DNA from: Hyaloperonospora brassicae
Taxonomy: Eukaryota; Oomycota; Peronosporomycetes; Peronosporales; Peronosporaceae
Assembly: GCA_947650285.1 (NCBI GenBank)
Contig: CANTFL010000376.1
Location: 61,110 to 125,109, forward strand
Reading direction: 5' to 3'
Length of the DNA: 64,000 nucleotides
Shown here: positions 48,901 through 59,524 of the stretch, piece after piece
How positions within the stretch are numbered: the stretch's first letter is position 1
How the letters are laid out: each line of letters opens with the position of its first letter
Made by a program: the position numbers and the translations under genes
The notes under the pieces: generated by a model
Databases searched by the model: none
Seen by the model: the letters and a program-made list of their open reading frames with translations, nothing else
Told to the model about the DNA's origin: nothing

Positions 48901-49331
48901 ACGTCCGCGGAAGAGCTCGTGGCTGCGCTGACCATGCTAATCAAGCTTCGTGTTCCATCGTTCCGTTTGAGCACAACATCATCGTAGCAGCATCATTGTC
49001 ATACCTTACCCCCGTACTGTGGAATTGAGTGGTGTGGTAATTTGTCAGGGGCAAATAACCGCAAGTTGGGGTGGAAGGCATCGATCATCATAACTTGACG
49101 CTACGATGTACGGCTTCATCCCACGCTGAGCCCCAATGCGTGAAGCTGTCTTTTCCGTCGCGGTCGTTTGATCGCAGCACAAGCCAATCATTTCGCGCGC
49201 ATTACACTGCCGCCCCTGTACGTCCACACCTTGACTTGTCGGCTCATCCAGCGTCGGCAGATGGACATCTTTCCATTCTGTCTTTAACAGTAGTCGCCCG
49301 GCTCATTTTTTTCTCTTCGCCGTACCATTAT

Positions 49332-49720
49332 TGTAACGGGGCAGCCCGTTACATGGAATTGTCACTTTAAGGAAAGTGACAATAAAGAATATGAAGTTGA
49401 ATATTCTTTGAACAATATCACCAAAGGGTGATATTGAAGAGTCGACCAAAGCGTCTGCTCATTGGTTGATATCTTGATGATATCAACCCACCAATTGTCG
49501 CAAGACGCGCGCAATGAGTGGTGACGAGACGTCACCATACATCCAGTTATATTAGTATAGTTAAGCTAAGTCAAACAGAGAGACAGTGGTTAAAGACTTA
49601 ATTATATTAATATAACAGTTCTACTTTTACCTTACCTACGCTTCCTCGCTTGCCACGTGTACGTCAGTCGGGGCACCGAAAACCTTGCGTTAAGTTCACG
49701 CAAGGGTGTGCTCCGTTACA
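49332..49720 (+). repeat. Gypsy-3 5' LTR
   Basis: 389 bases from TGTAACGGGGCAGCCCG to GCTCCGTTACA. Five strong inverted repeats lie inside: 49332-49353, 49358-49383 (11-base arms), 49413-49436 (10), 49464-49488 (10) and 49683-49705 (8). The first one makes the very start of the LTR self-complementary. The Gypsy-1 LTR has inverted repeats at the same places with partly different bases. The bases just outside are ATTAT. Confidence 0.88.
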
Positions 49721-49738
49721 CCTGTTAGCACTTTGTAG
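49721..49738 (+). other. Gypsy-3 primer-binding region
   Basis: CCTGTTAGCACTTTGTAG follows the LTR; the Gypsy-1 copy has CCTGGTAGCACTATGTAG. TGGTAGCAC in the less decayed copy would pair with a tRNA 3' end (CCA plus acceptor stem). Here the second G of TGG has become T. The tRNA is not identified. Confidence 0.6.
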
Positions 49739-49764
49739 TCCTTCCAAGGACCACAACATCCAAC

Positions 49765-50920
49765 ATGTTCATGTTGGATGATGAAGAGACCTTTTACGCC
49801 ACGCGTGAAGGGTTTACCCATTTGAGTGACATCGAATGGGGTGCGGTAGAACGAATGAGTTCTACCGTAGGCGAACTCGTCGCTATTAGCGCCATTTTTG
49901 AGTCTCTCAACAGAGACCAACAACATGCCGCTATAGCCAAGTTCATTCAAAATGAACTTGTCGCTGAAAGGGAGAAAGTAGCCTTGCTTCACTAGCAAGG
50001 CTCTTAACAGGCCGAGCAGTTGAGAGAACTCGGTGCTCAACAGACAGAGCTGTTGAGACAGCAGCAATTCCATGCTGCTGTGGGCGGGACGGCGCATGCG
50101 CGTCGTCCCGAGGTCATGAAGGTTGACATCTCCAAGTACAGTGGAGTCCCGGAGGACTCCCTGTTATTGTGGTTCGTCGAACTCGACAGAGCCTTAAGGG
50201 CTCGTCCCGTCGAAGATGAGCAAATGAAACTCACATTTGCTCAGACCCACTTGGCAGGACGTGCCAAAACTTGGTCTCTAGGGATCGAGAGTAGCGACCC
50301 ACATGTGTTTAGGTCGCTAGATGACTTCAAGTCCCGGCTCAGACAAACGTTTGAGCCGCCACGGGCTGAGTTCAGGGCTCGTTCAGAGCTCCTGAAACTC
50401 AAGCAGGGTAAGCGTGATGTGCACGCTTAATCACAACATATGCGACTCCTCGCGAGTAGTATAACTGCAAACCCGGTTCATGAACACACGTTGATTACGG
50501 TGTTCATGCAAGGGCTCGCAGAGGGGCCGTCAGGAGCCACCTGTTCCGCCTTGAGCTGAATACGCTTGAAGAAGCGATATCAGCCGCGGAACAGGAAGAC
50601 TTTAGCATGAGACAGGCTCATGCTAGCTAAAACACTCATCGTCCACCGAGACGACAAGAGATCGGAGGTCCAGAACCAATGGACCTCTGCTATGTTGAGA
50701 GCGAGAGACCTCGCTCTTCGAACAACAAGCGATTGCAGAGGTGCAATCGCTGTCAAAAGTTAGGGCACTACGCATACGAGTGTAGTGCTCCACGTCCAGT
50801 ACCAAACAGTACTGAGCGAAATTGTCGTCCATTTGCCAGAAAGGTCAATGGGCGTGGGTCCAGCGCTGTTGCGAAACCGCAACAGCGAGACGGACCATCA
50901 AAAAATGGTCGGGGTCAGTA
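49765..50920 (+). pseudogene. Gypsy-3 Gag with CCHC knuckle
   Basis: The frame from 49765 carries a helical N-terminus and, after stops at 49993 and 50005, the Gag core (VDISKYSGVPEDSLLLWFVE, AGRAKTWSLGIES, FKSRLRQTFEPPRAEFRARS). The stop at 50428 replaces the Tyr codon of the conserved HAYTQH block. After a shift near 50540, the frame ending at 50921 has LNTLEEAISAAEQEDFSMRQ and the zinc knuckle CNRCQKLGHYAYEC at about 50740-50782. The Gag core forms the particle and the knuckle binds RNA. Four changes break it. Confidence 0.85.
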
Positions 50921-51334
50921 GGGGCGGAGCGCACTACTGATCCAGCAGCCTCAAGAGAATTTGCAAATCTCTTGACGAAAGTTGCTCCAGATACACAATC
51001 ATTGTGTGTCTCTGCACCTGGTGATGACGTTTCGCTCATCACCTTGAAGTTGGAAGCGACAAATGATTTGTCGCTTCGTGCCCTAGTAGACTGTGGGGCG
51101 TCAAACAACTTTGTTCGTCGCCAGTCACTAGATAGTCGTAGGCTCAAGTTCGTTGAGCGCGACATTCCCCTCACAAGCATGACGGTGCGCCTTGCAACAG
51201 GCGCATCGATAACCGTTGAGAAACGTGTAGTAGGAATCCACTACACGTTAGAGGGCGAACCGTACGATGATGACTTCATCGTACTAGATCTGGATGACGA
51301 ATTTGATGTCATCCTGGGATTACCTTGGCTCTGA
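50822..51334 (+). pseudogene. Gypsy-3 aspartic protease (DCGA active site)
   Basis: 170 codons open. The active-site loop is ALVDCGASNNFVRR with Asp at 51089, and the C-terminal box is FDVILGLPWL at the end. D-C-G-A replaces the usual D-S/T-G-A; Gypsy-1 shares the Cys. The domain itself is unbroken, although its junctions to Gag and RT are not in one frame. This coding segment contains seven strong inverted repeats, including 51053-51077 with 12-base arms. Confidence 0.85.
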
Positions 51335-51338
51335 AGGT

Positions 51339-53122
51339 ACGAGCCAAGGTAGAGCTGGCAGCATCGGTCCGTCAAGATGCCTGCCGCTTGTTCATCAGAT
51401 GGCCATCTGATGAACATCTTGGAGCGTCCACAAGCGTGTGGGTGTTCTGCGAGTGAGTGCGATGGCCTCACTTGCGGTACGGTCGTTAGCACGACTGGCA
51501 AGATGCCTTTGTAGTTGATCACTACACTGTGGAGCAAGCTTCCGGCGATTGTACAGAAATACAGGCGGCGTTGAAGGTCCACCACTAGAATAAGTCGGGT
51601 GGACCGGGACATGGATGCATGACTAGCGGGCAGCATCTTAGAAGTAAGAAACCTATTTCCCCCAAAGGGCAACACGGTCATCCTAGGTCGAATGGAGAGT
51701 CGACCGTAGAGGATCGGTGCCTGACTGTGGTTGCACAGCCACAGTCGGAAGACGTCGAGGGAATAAGTCCCCACGTACTTGAGGAAGGAATTCCTCAAGA
51801 GTCACTTGCTGAAGGATCAGGCCCTCAGCAACCTGTGGAAGCAAGTTCCCAGGAAGAAACCGAAACTGTTGAACGTCTTGGTTAATGACGGATCAAGCGT
51901 AGGCGCTTATACGCTTGATCTGATTGTGCCTCCGAAGTTAACTTCGGAGATAACTCAATTGCCAACGCTAGGACCGAAACAGTTCTTGCGTGATCTGCGC
52001 AGTGGCAAAGTCAAGCAGATCTGCATACTCGTCACGGAGGATGAGTATGTGGCCGATATTCGGTCGGCAACAATATTTGCTAAGAACGAACGGGTTCTCA
52101 GCAGCTTATCGATGGACGAAAGTGTCCTCGATGAGAAGACTCGAATTGAGCGATACGCGTCTCAATCCTGGGAGTCACACCAGGCAAATCCTTTGTATAA
52201 GTATTTGATCGAATTCAAGGACGTTTTTTTTGAATCCTTGCCTTGCGAGTTGCCGAAGCACAAAGGCGCTCGACACGAGATCGAGCTCAGACCGGGCTCG
52301 AAGTACTGTGTCATGAATCAGTGGCCACTGCCTCGTGAAAAAGTACTAGCGATCGACAAGTTCTTTGACGATCGCTTAGCAGCGGGCCATGTGAGGGAAT
52401 CAACATCCCCTCACAGCTCTCCGACCTTCTGTGTGCGAAAGGCCACAGGAGGATGGCGGATAGTGCACGCATTCAACAAGTTGAATGCTGCAACGGTACC
52501 GGCTCAGACGCCGATATCGAGGAAGGACTTGATCATAGCTGGTATGTCTAAGAGTACGATATTCTCGTCCATGGATCTGATGGATGGATTCTATCAGATC
52601 CTCATGCGTGAAAGGGATATCAAGCACACAGCAGTAAGCACCCCCAGCGGCATGCTGTGGGAGTGGCTAGTGATGCCACAGGGGCTGAGTAATGCACCTG
52701 AAATATTCAACAGATGTGTCACAAATCTGTTGAGACCGGTGCGGAATTTCGCACCGAGTTACTTCGACGATGTGTTCGCCCATAGTCGGGCCATGGGCGG
52801 AAAGACGGACGTTGAAGTTCATAGAACTCACGTTCGTCAAGTACTTCAACTTATGCGCAAGCATAAGTTGTACGCAAACCTCAAGATGTGTATATTCGCG
52901 GCTAGCGAAATACCACTTCTTGGGTGCATCGTGGGTAAACACGGCGTACGCCCTGATCCCGGAAAGATCAAAGCGATCACTGACTGGCCAGTGCCAGTCG
53001 ATGCCAAGGGACTAAGAATGATCCTTGGACTAGCGCCGTACTTGCAAAAGTACTCTCGCAACTACGCCGAAATGACGGTACATCTTTCTGGGTTATTCAA
53101 GCAAAATGTCAAGTGGTTATGA
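51339..53122 (+). pseudogene. Gypsy-3 linker and reverse transcriptase, first copy
   Basis: The linker from 51339 contains the 28-base palindrome at 51389-51416. From 51779 a frame of 447 codons is open: pre-RT region (LDLIVPPKLTSEITQLPTL), fingers (ELRPGSKYCVMNQWPLPRE), HAFNKLNAATVP, MDLMDGFYQILM, MLWEWLVMPQGLSNAPEIFN, the catalytic YFDDVF (Y328, codon at 52760) and thumb (KLYANLKMCIFAASEIPLLG). The RT is close to intact. It ends at a TAG/TGA-type stop at 53120-53122, where a one-base shift leads into RNase H. Confidence 0.88.
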
Positions 53123-53817
53123 ACGCTGAGTGCCAGCGTTCCTTTGAAGGTATTAAGCGGAGCTTGGTGCAGTCGCCGATCTTGGCGATTCCAGATCAGG
53201 ACAGACCATTTCATGTGATCTGTGACGCCAGCGAATCAGCTATAGGCTGTGCGTTAATGCAATTAGATGCAGATGGCGCAGAGCGCGTCATCTGTTATCA
53301 GTCGCGTCAGCTGCAAGCACATGAGCGCAATTACCCAGTGCATGACAAGAAATTCCTTGCCGTGAAGTACGCACTGGCTAAGTTTCGCGTCTATTTCTTG
53401 GGAGATAGACCGTTTGTTGTCTACACGGACCATGCGTCACTACGCACGGCCGTAAACAGCCCACACCTCTCGCAAAAGATGGCGAGGTGGATGTCTTTCT
53501 TCGCGGAGTATAACTTCTCCGTGGAATATAAACCAGGACGACTAAACGTCGTCGCTGATGCGCTTTCGCGCCGGCCCGATTTCGAGCCGGTCGCACAATT
53601 CAATAGTGAGGATAAGCCCACTGTTGCGACACTGACAGCCAGTGTTCCGTCGTCAAGCTTACTTGACGACGTACGAAAGGCATACGCAGAAGATAAGGAT
53701 CTCCTGCGATTAATGGATCATCTGTTGAATCCATCCAGTAAATCCATGAGGGATTTACCGGCTTTGTACCGATCCTCATCGGATCGGTATAGTACACGCA
53801 ACGGGTTGCTGTATTAA
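53113..53817 (+). pseudogene. Gypsy-3 RNase H, first copy
   Basis: 234 codons, open in the frame next to RT. The RT connection (CQRSFEGIKRSLVQSPILA) leads to RNase H with the acidic residues in PFHVICDASESAIG, the DKKFLAVKYALAKFR block and PFVVYTDHASLRT, then VEYKPGRLNVVADALSRRP. The domain itself looks complete. After 53817 reading passes a stop and at about 53878 the sequence jumps back to the pre-RT linker. Confidence 0.88.
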
Positions 53818-53878
53818 ACAGCTGTTGCCGGCGACACGCCTCTTGTCGTCGTCCCCGCTCATGATGATTTGCGTTTTG

Positions 53879-55142
53879 CGCTTATACGATTGATCTGATG
53901 GTGCCACCCAAGTTCACTTCTTATGGTATTCGATATCTAACACTTAAAAAAGAACGTTTCTTGTGAAATCTGCGAAGTGGCAAAGTCAATTAGATCTGCA
54001 TACTCGTCACAGAAGATGAGTATGTGACCGACATTCGGTCGGCAATAGTATTTGCTGAGAACGAACGGCTTCTCAGCAGCTCATCGATGGACGAAAGTGT
54101 CCTCGATGAGAAGACTCGGATTGAGCGTTACACGTCTCAATCCTGGGAGTCACTTCAGGCAAATCCTTTGTATAAGGATTTGATCGAATTCAAGGATGTG
54201 TTCCCTGAATCCGTACCTTGCGAGTTGCCTAAGTACAATGGCACTCGACACGAGATCGAGCTCAAACCGGGCTCGAAGTACTGTGTCATGAAGCAGTGGC
54301 CACTGCTTCGTGAACAAGTACTAGCGGTCGACAAGTTCTTTGCCAATCGCTTAGCAGCGGTCCATGTGAGGGAATCAACATCCCCTCACAGCTCTCCGAC
54401 CTTCTGTGTGCGAAAGGCCACAGGAGGGTGGCGGATAGTGCACGCATTCAACAAATTGAATGCTGCAACGGTACCGTCTCAGACGCCGATACCAAGAAAG
54501 GACGTAATCATAGATGGTATGTCAAAGAGTACCATCTTTTCGTCCATGGATCTGATGGACGGATTCCATCAGATCCTCATGCGTGAACGGGACATCCCGT
54601 ACACAGCAGTGAGAATTCCTAGCGGTATTCTGTTGTTGTGGCTAGTAATGCCACAGGGGCTAATAACGCCCCTGCTACATTCAACAGATGTGTAAAAAAG
54701 TCTGCTGAGGCCGGTGCGGAATTTCGCACCGAGTTACTTCGACGATGTGTTAGTCCATATCCGGGCTATGAACGAGAAAAAGGATCGTGGAAGTCTACAT
54801 AACCCGCATTCGTCATGTCCATTGAGCTGTGCGCGAACATAAGTTGTACGCCAACCTCAAGATGTGTACCTTCGCGGATAGCGAAATACCACTTCTTGGG
54901 TGCATCGTGAGTTAACACGGCGTCCGCTCTGATCCTAAATATATCAAGGCGACCACCGACTGGCCCGTGCCAGTAGATGTCAAGGGACTGAGAAAGTTCC
55001 TTGGTCTAGTGGTATACTTGCACAAGTACTCCTGCAACTATGCCGAGACGACTGTCTATCTGTCTTGCTTACATAAGAAAATTGTAAAGCGGTCATGAAA
55101 CGCTGACTGTCAGCGTACCTCATAAATGTCAAGAAATGCTTG
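53879..55142 (+). pseudogene. Second, partial pol copy of Gypsy-3 (pre-RT and RT)
   Basis: From CGCTTATACGATTGATCTGAT (about 53878) the sequence repeats 51903 onward: the pre-RT region, 54024-54695 open with LKPGSKYCVMKQWPLLREQ and HAFNKLNAATVP, then a broken palm with YFDDVL at about 54735 and a thumb with stops. It is more decayed than the first copy. It is cut at 55142 by the solo-LTR-like insert and resumes at 56924. Confidence 0.82.
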
Positions 55143-56923
55143 TGTGGTGAAGTCACTCATCAAATCTTGTACGAGGATCGGTGGCTACACATTTGGGACG
55201 CCACTTACTGGTGGAAAAAGAGGCCATGGGACTTGGCGATCCAATAAGGAAACAGGATCGGCGATCCGATCCAGCTGTCGTCAGAATGATGGGTATGGAA
55301 CGATCTGAGACGGGGTGATCCGGGACAAGACGACAGTTAGGACGATTTCCATGGAGTGATCTGGGACAAGGATCTGAGATCGGGCGATGTGATGTGACTA
55401 TGTGACGAAGGTGTAACATCCTCCAGACCGGTGACACTCTCTACGGATCTCCCAAAGGGAGTACTGATTTAGGTTAATTATGGACCGATCTGGAAGTGGG
55501 GTTGTTTGTGGGGGTCCGTGGGACCGTTGTGAGAATTGTGGATGGTCCCATTGTGCGGATAAACCGTTGAGTATAGTATCGGAGTATGTACAATCAACGG
55601 AAAAGGCATATAGGGCCGGATCGCACTGTGTCGATCCCCAACGATCTCGAATTGGACATCAGATCGGTCATGTTCCCTGCTGGTTATGGATATTTCGATG
55701 ATAAAGCTATTGTATGATGATGTACATGCTTGTTGGAGATCCATGAGTGATGTCCCAAAAGTTCAAACCGAAAAAGCCAGTGGAAGCCGGTTGAATTGAC
55801 GTCGCAAAATGGATTTAGACACGTTCCACATCTTGGATACTATTTTGGACTTTTCAGTATCAAAATTGCGTATTTAGTACCATATTTGGAATTTAGTCTT
55901 TTTTGGTGTCTAGGTGCGATATCGGGAGTATTGGCGCTATCTTCGGAGTACAGATTACGAAATTTCGACACGTGTTCAAGGGGGCGGTCAAGCTTAAAGG
56001 TGATATCGACTTGGACAGTGACCTACGGTTGGGAATAGGCTTAATGATAAGTCGGCTAGTAATTTGGTTGGTTAATAAACAGACTTGAACTCTACTTCTT
56101 CTGCTCACGACGCACGTTCTCCTCCCCTCTTCTCCGGGCAAGATTGATTTGGCTTCCCCGGCGGGTCAAGGCACGCGTGTTACGGGGACACAGAAGACCG
56201 ATCTTGGATTGTTGGCCAAGATCGAGAAGAGCGATCTCGGGAAATCTGGCCCGGATCGATCAAGTACTCACACTCAACTCAACTGCTAGGGTAGCAGCTA
56301 CACAACAAAGGAAATGTAAAGGGATTTTGGACACAAGATCGCGAGACGGCTCAAGTGGTCAGAAGATCTGGACAAGGCGTTCAAGACAAGACCGAGCGAG
56401 ATCGAAGCGGTCTACTGGACGTATCGGCGTGTTTCATTTTGGCGAAATCAAGAACCGATTCGTCCACATTGCGCACTTCCGGCAAGATCGGCCGATCCCG
56501 AGACCAGATCGGACCGATCCCAACGCAAGATCGACGCAAGACTACTATTTGCTGAGTGAATATATCCGCACAGCGAAGACCCCGATCTCGAAGACGAGTC
56601 GAGATCGGTGTGATTCAAGATCGAGATCGCGACATCTCCAAATAGAGATCGCCGCGACTCAAGATCAGGATCGCAGAACCCCGTTCGTGGTGTGAAGAAT
56701 TCCGCACCGGAAGCGAACGCTCAACCCCAAACCCTCAGCGAGATCGACATCTCCCAAGGCCATTACGAAGAGCTCGAGCCAGCCCAACCGACGGGTACAA
56801 AAGGTGAGCACAAGGTTATACAGCAAGGCACGGATCGGAGTACCCCCTCCGTGAGTCGGCAAGTCTGGGCAAGTGGAAGATCGACACTCACTAAATTAAT
56901 TTTCTGAGGTCGACTCCACCACA
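55143..56923. mobile_element. Solo-LTR-like element, copy B, with CTTG target duplication
   Basis: 1781 bases. The ends are TGTGGTGAAGTC (55143) and GACTCCACCACA (56923), terminal inverted repeats of about 12 bases with one mismatch and TG...CA tips. CTTG occurs on both sides (55139-55142 and 56924-56927). Removing the element and one CTTG rejoins the Gypsy pol sequence. It is colinear with 32015-33816. No long reading frame is present. Size, ends and 4-base duplication fit a solo LTR of an absent long-LTR retrotransposon. A non-autonomous element is the alternative. Confidence 0.85.
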
Positions 56924-57760
56924 CTTGATGCAATCGCACAAATGTGTGGAATGCAGATCAGGATAGACCATTCCATGTGGTCTACGACGCCAGCTATTTT
57001 TCGATCGGCTGTGGGTTGATGCTAATTATCACAGACGGCTCAGAGTGCGTCATCCAGTCCATGACAAGGAACGCCTTGCCATGAAGAACGCAATGGCCAA
57101 GTTTCGCGTCTATATCTTATGAGATAGACCGTTCATCGTCTAAACCGATTTATGCGTCCCTACGCACGGCCGTAAACAATCCACACATTTTGCAAAGTGT
57201 GACGACGTGGCTGTATTTATTCGCGGAGTACAACTTCTCCGTCGAGAAAATCTCAGGAAAACTATATTTCCTCCCTAATGCGCTTTCACGCCGTCCCAAT
57301 TTTGTGCCGGGCGCGCAACTTACGGTGAGGAAAACCCTAGTGTTGAGACACTTACATTAAGTGTCATGTCGTCAACAGTATTTGACGACGTGCGAAAGGC
57401 CTATGCAGAAATTATGGATCTTCTGCGATCGATGAAAAATATTCGGCGCTTTCATTTCGTTTAAAATTTAAATATTTGTCGGACTTAAACCGTTCCTCAT
57501 CGGATCGGTACACAACTCGCAACGGATTGATGTACTATACTGCCGTTGCCGACGACACGCCTCGTATCGTCGTCCGACGCCAAAATGATTGGCTCTTGCG
57601 CATCATGATGAGTGTCACGGTGCCTAAACAGGCGGGAACCGTAGTATGATAACGACTTACCTTACGGTAAGTCGTGACTTTTACTGGTCCCGCGAGTATC
57701 AGTTTGAGCGCAAGCACATTCGTGCTTGTAAAGATTTGTCAACGGAGAGAGCCTAGTACT
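56924..57760 (+). pseudogene. Gypsy-3 second copy: RNase H to integrase zinc domain
   Basis: The sequence resumes with GCAGATCAGGATAGACCATT, matching 53190-53210 of the first copy. Remnants of CDASESAIG, YTDHASLRT and ADALSRRP follow at the DNA level, then the integrase zinc-binding part at 57600-57760 (SVTVPKQAGT-like, FYWSREYQFERKHIRAC). Stops and deletions are frequent throughout. Confidence 0.75.
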
Positions 57761-57767
57761 TCTTCCC

Positions 57768-58200
57768 GTGCTCCTTTTCATCCTCTACCTGTCCCGGCAT
57801 TGTGCTGGCAGTCCGTTTGAATGGCCGCCCCTTCATTTTTTCGAGTATGCTCACAATCATACCGAAATTTTTGTGTTCGTGATCCGGGTGAGCAAGATAA
57901 TACATCTGGCTAAAGTTCCCGAGTCGATCACGGCACAGGGATGTGCGCGTGCCCTTCTCGACACGGTATTTGACTTAACGGATTACCCCATGAACTCGAA
58001 TCTGACCGCGATCCTCAGATCACGGCGAAGTTTTGGCAATACGTGTTCCGCACATTTAGAATACGGTTGAAGATGTCGACATCTCATCATCCGTAAACAG
58101 ATGGTAAGATGGAACGTCAATATGTATCTCTAAAGAGATCCTTCGATGATATGTCTAATCATTATCGATTTAGAGCAATTTACTCCTCCGGTGATATTCG
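57768..58200 (+). pseudogene. Gypsy-3 integrase core, decayed
   Basis: 57768-58070 is open: FEWPPLHFFEYAHNHTEIFV, then FVIRVSKIIHLAKVPESI in place of the usual VFVDRFSKMVHLA, so the first catalytic Asp is lost (VIR for VDR). The second Asp region (LRSRRSFGNTCS, degenerate) follows. Integrase would insert the element DNA. This one cannot. Confidence 0.75.
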
Positions 58201-58799
58201 TCATTAAAGTTTTGGTGCATGCTTTAACACAAGAATACACCATTCTTCGTATATGGCCTACGACATCTTCGTCTTCTCGCTTTTTTAGACTGTGACTTTT
58301 GGAAAAGGCGGTATAGAATCGCTAATGCAAAAGCCTTTTTGGATCCTACTCATGACAGCTCGACGCTAACGTCGTCACGTATGACGCCGATATCGATCGA
58401 GTCGACACCGAAGAAGAAGATCACCTCAATCATAGTTATGACGCGATTTTTAAGTCAGATTATGATGAAAATGCTGGTAATTTGAACATCGCCAACCTCT
58501 AGTCCAGCGAGAATACTGACGCCCTGGATGTTGATGAAAAGGAAGAAAAAATGACTCTTTCTGCAGTGCTTACAAGGAAAACTAGGCAAAAGACACCTAC
58601 TCAGCAGAAGGATCGCTTCTGGCGCGATAAGCAGTGGCCCTTTTTTTGCAGGATTTTATTGCTTATACAATGAGCGGGCAGAGGCGGAACGCTGGCAAGA
58701 ATAAAAGAACGAATATTCTTTCATTTATTGACGCTTAGTTAGTCATACATTCTACAATAAAGCTACCTACACATGTAGTAACTAACGTGGGCAGCAACA
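58201..58799 (+). other. Decayed integrase interval of Gypsy-3
   Basis: No frame is open for 60 codons. Fragments such as the AYDIFVFSL-like and DADIDRVDTEEEDH acidic reading near 58330-58420 may be the region between integrase core and C-terminal domain, which is acidic and variable in this family. Nothing else is recognised. Confidence 0.35.
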
Positions 58800-59524
58800 A
58801 ACTACTGCCCAAGTACATCAGTCCTCTCGTGTTTTGAGCCTACAAGGCAACGCATACACGATCAAGCTACCACGGAGGATGCGCACGCATACTACGTTTT
58901 ATGCAGGTGTCTCAACCCATACTGTCAGTACTGTCAGTACTAGCCCTCTTCGGACGATAAAGATTGCCCCCACATTTAAGAACCTCCATCAGATTCTTGC
59001 GCTTGCGCTCCAGACGATCATTCTGGACGCGTAACAAAGAGACCTCTCCATGCAGTTCAGAGATCTTTCAGCGAGCTTTCCCTAGCTCTTCAACGTTGGA
59101 GAGGACATCGCGCTTGACCAGGAGCTGTGCGAGTGCTAATCATCACGTATATCCGAACGTTCAGTCTCCCCATCCTTGCGGTGCTTCCGCACATAATAGT
59201 ATAGATCGTAGCGTCGGTCCCGCTCGTGCTTCAAAACCTGGCGCGATGAAGAGATTGCATGATTTATCTCGTATGGGTCGATCTGGTGAGTTGAACGACT
59301 TGGAACAGAACATTCCCTCCTCCACACCTTCTGGTTGACTCACACGGTTGTCAACGCTTTCTTGGGAAGCGTACCTTGAACAACCGTGACGATTAAAGAT
59401 CAAATGCGAGTTACCTTGTCCAATGACGGGGGTACCACACTCGTGGGACAACTAGGAGCCCTGCTTTCAGCTATTAGTGCATGTCCCCAATCGCGTCGAT
59501 GAGTACGACGAGACGTTGCCCTAA
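58800..59524 (+). pseudogene. Gypsy-3 integrase C-terminus and chromodomain-like end
   Basis: 58834-58910 reads GNAYTIKLPRRMRTHTTFYA, the C-terminal integrase block. After a decayed linker, 59380-59524 reads MTGVPHSWDN, stop, EPCFQLLVHVPNRVDEYDET then LP and a stop at 59522-59524. This matches the end of chromodomain-type Gypsy proteins (W-x-x-W-EP...L...P...V..YD). No 3' LTR is found after it. Confidence 0.65.

Larger units (their letters stand above)
49332..59524 (+). mobile_element. Gypsy-3: Ty3/Gypsy element with internal pol duplication
   Basis: On the plus strand: 5' LTR, primer-binding region, gag, CCHC, protease, linker, RT and RNase H up to about 53878. Then pol starts again from the pre-RT linker, is split by a solo-LTR-like insert (55143-56923), and continues through RNase H, integrase and a chromodomain-like end at 59524. 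No 3' LTR was found. It is the same family as Gypsy-1 and shares its hairpin-rich DNA. Stops and frameshifts are fewer in the first half than in the second. Confidence 0.9.

Noticed and set aside
51241..51798. Minus frame of 185 codons in Gypsy-3, and plus frame 15751-16092 in Gypsy-1
   Set aside because: Both are antisense to the same linker and protease region. They stay open in both copies because of the shared codon pattern and palindromes, but no domain is seen.
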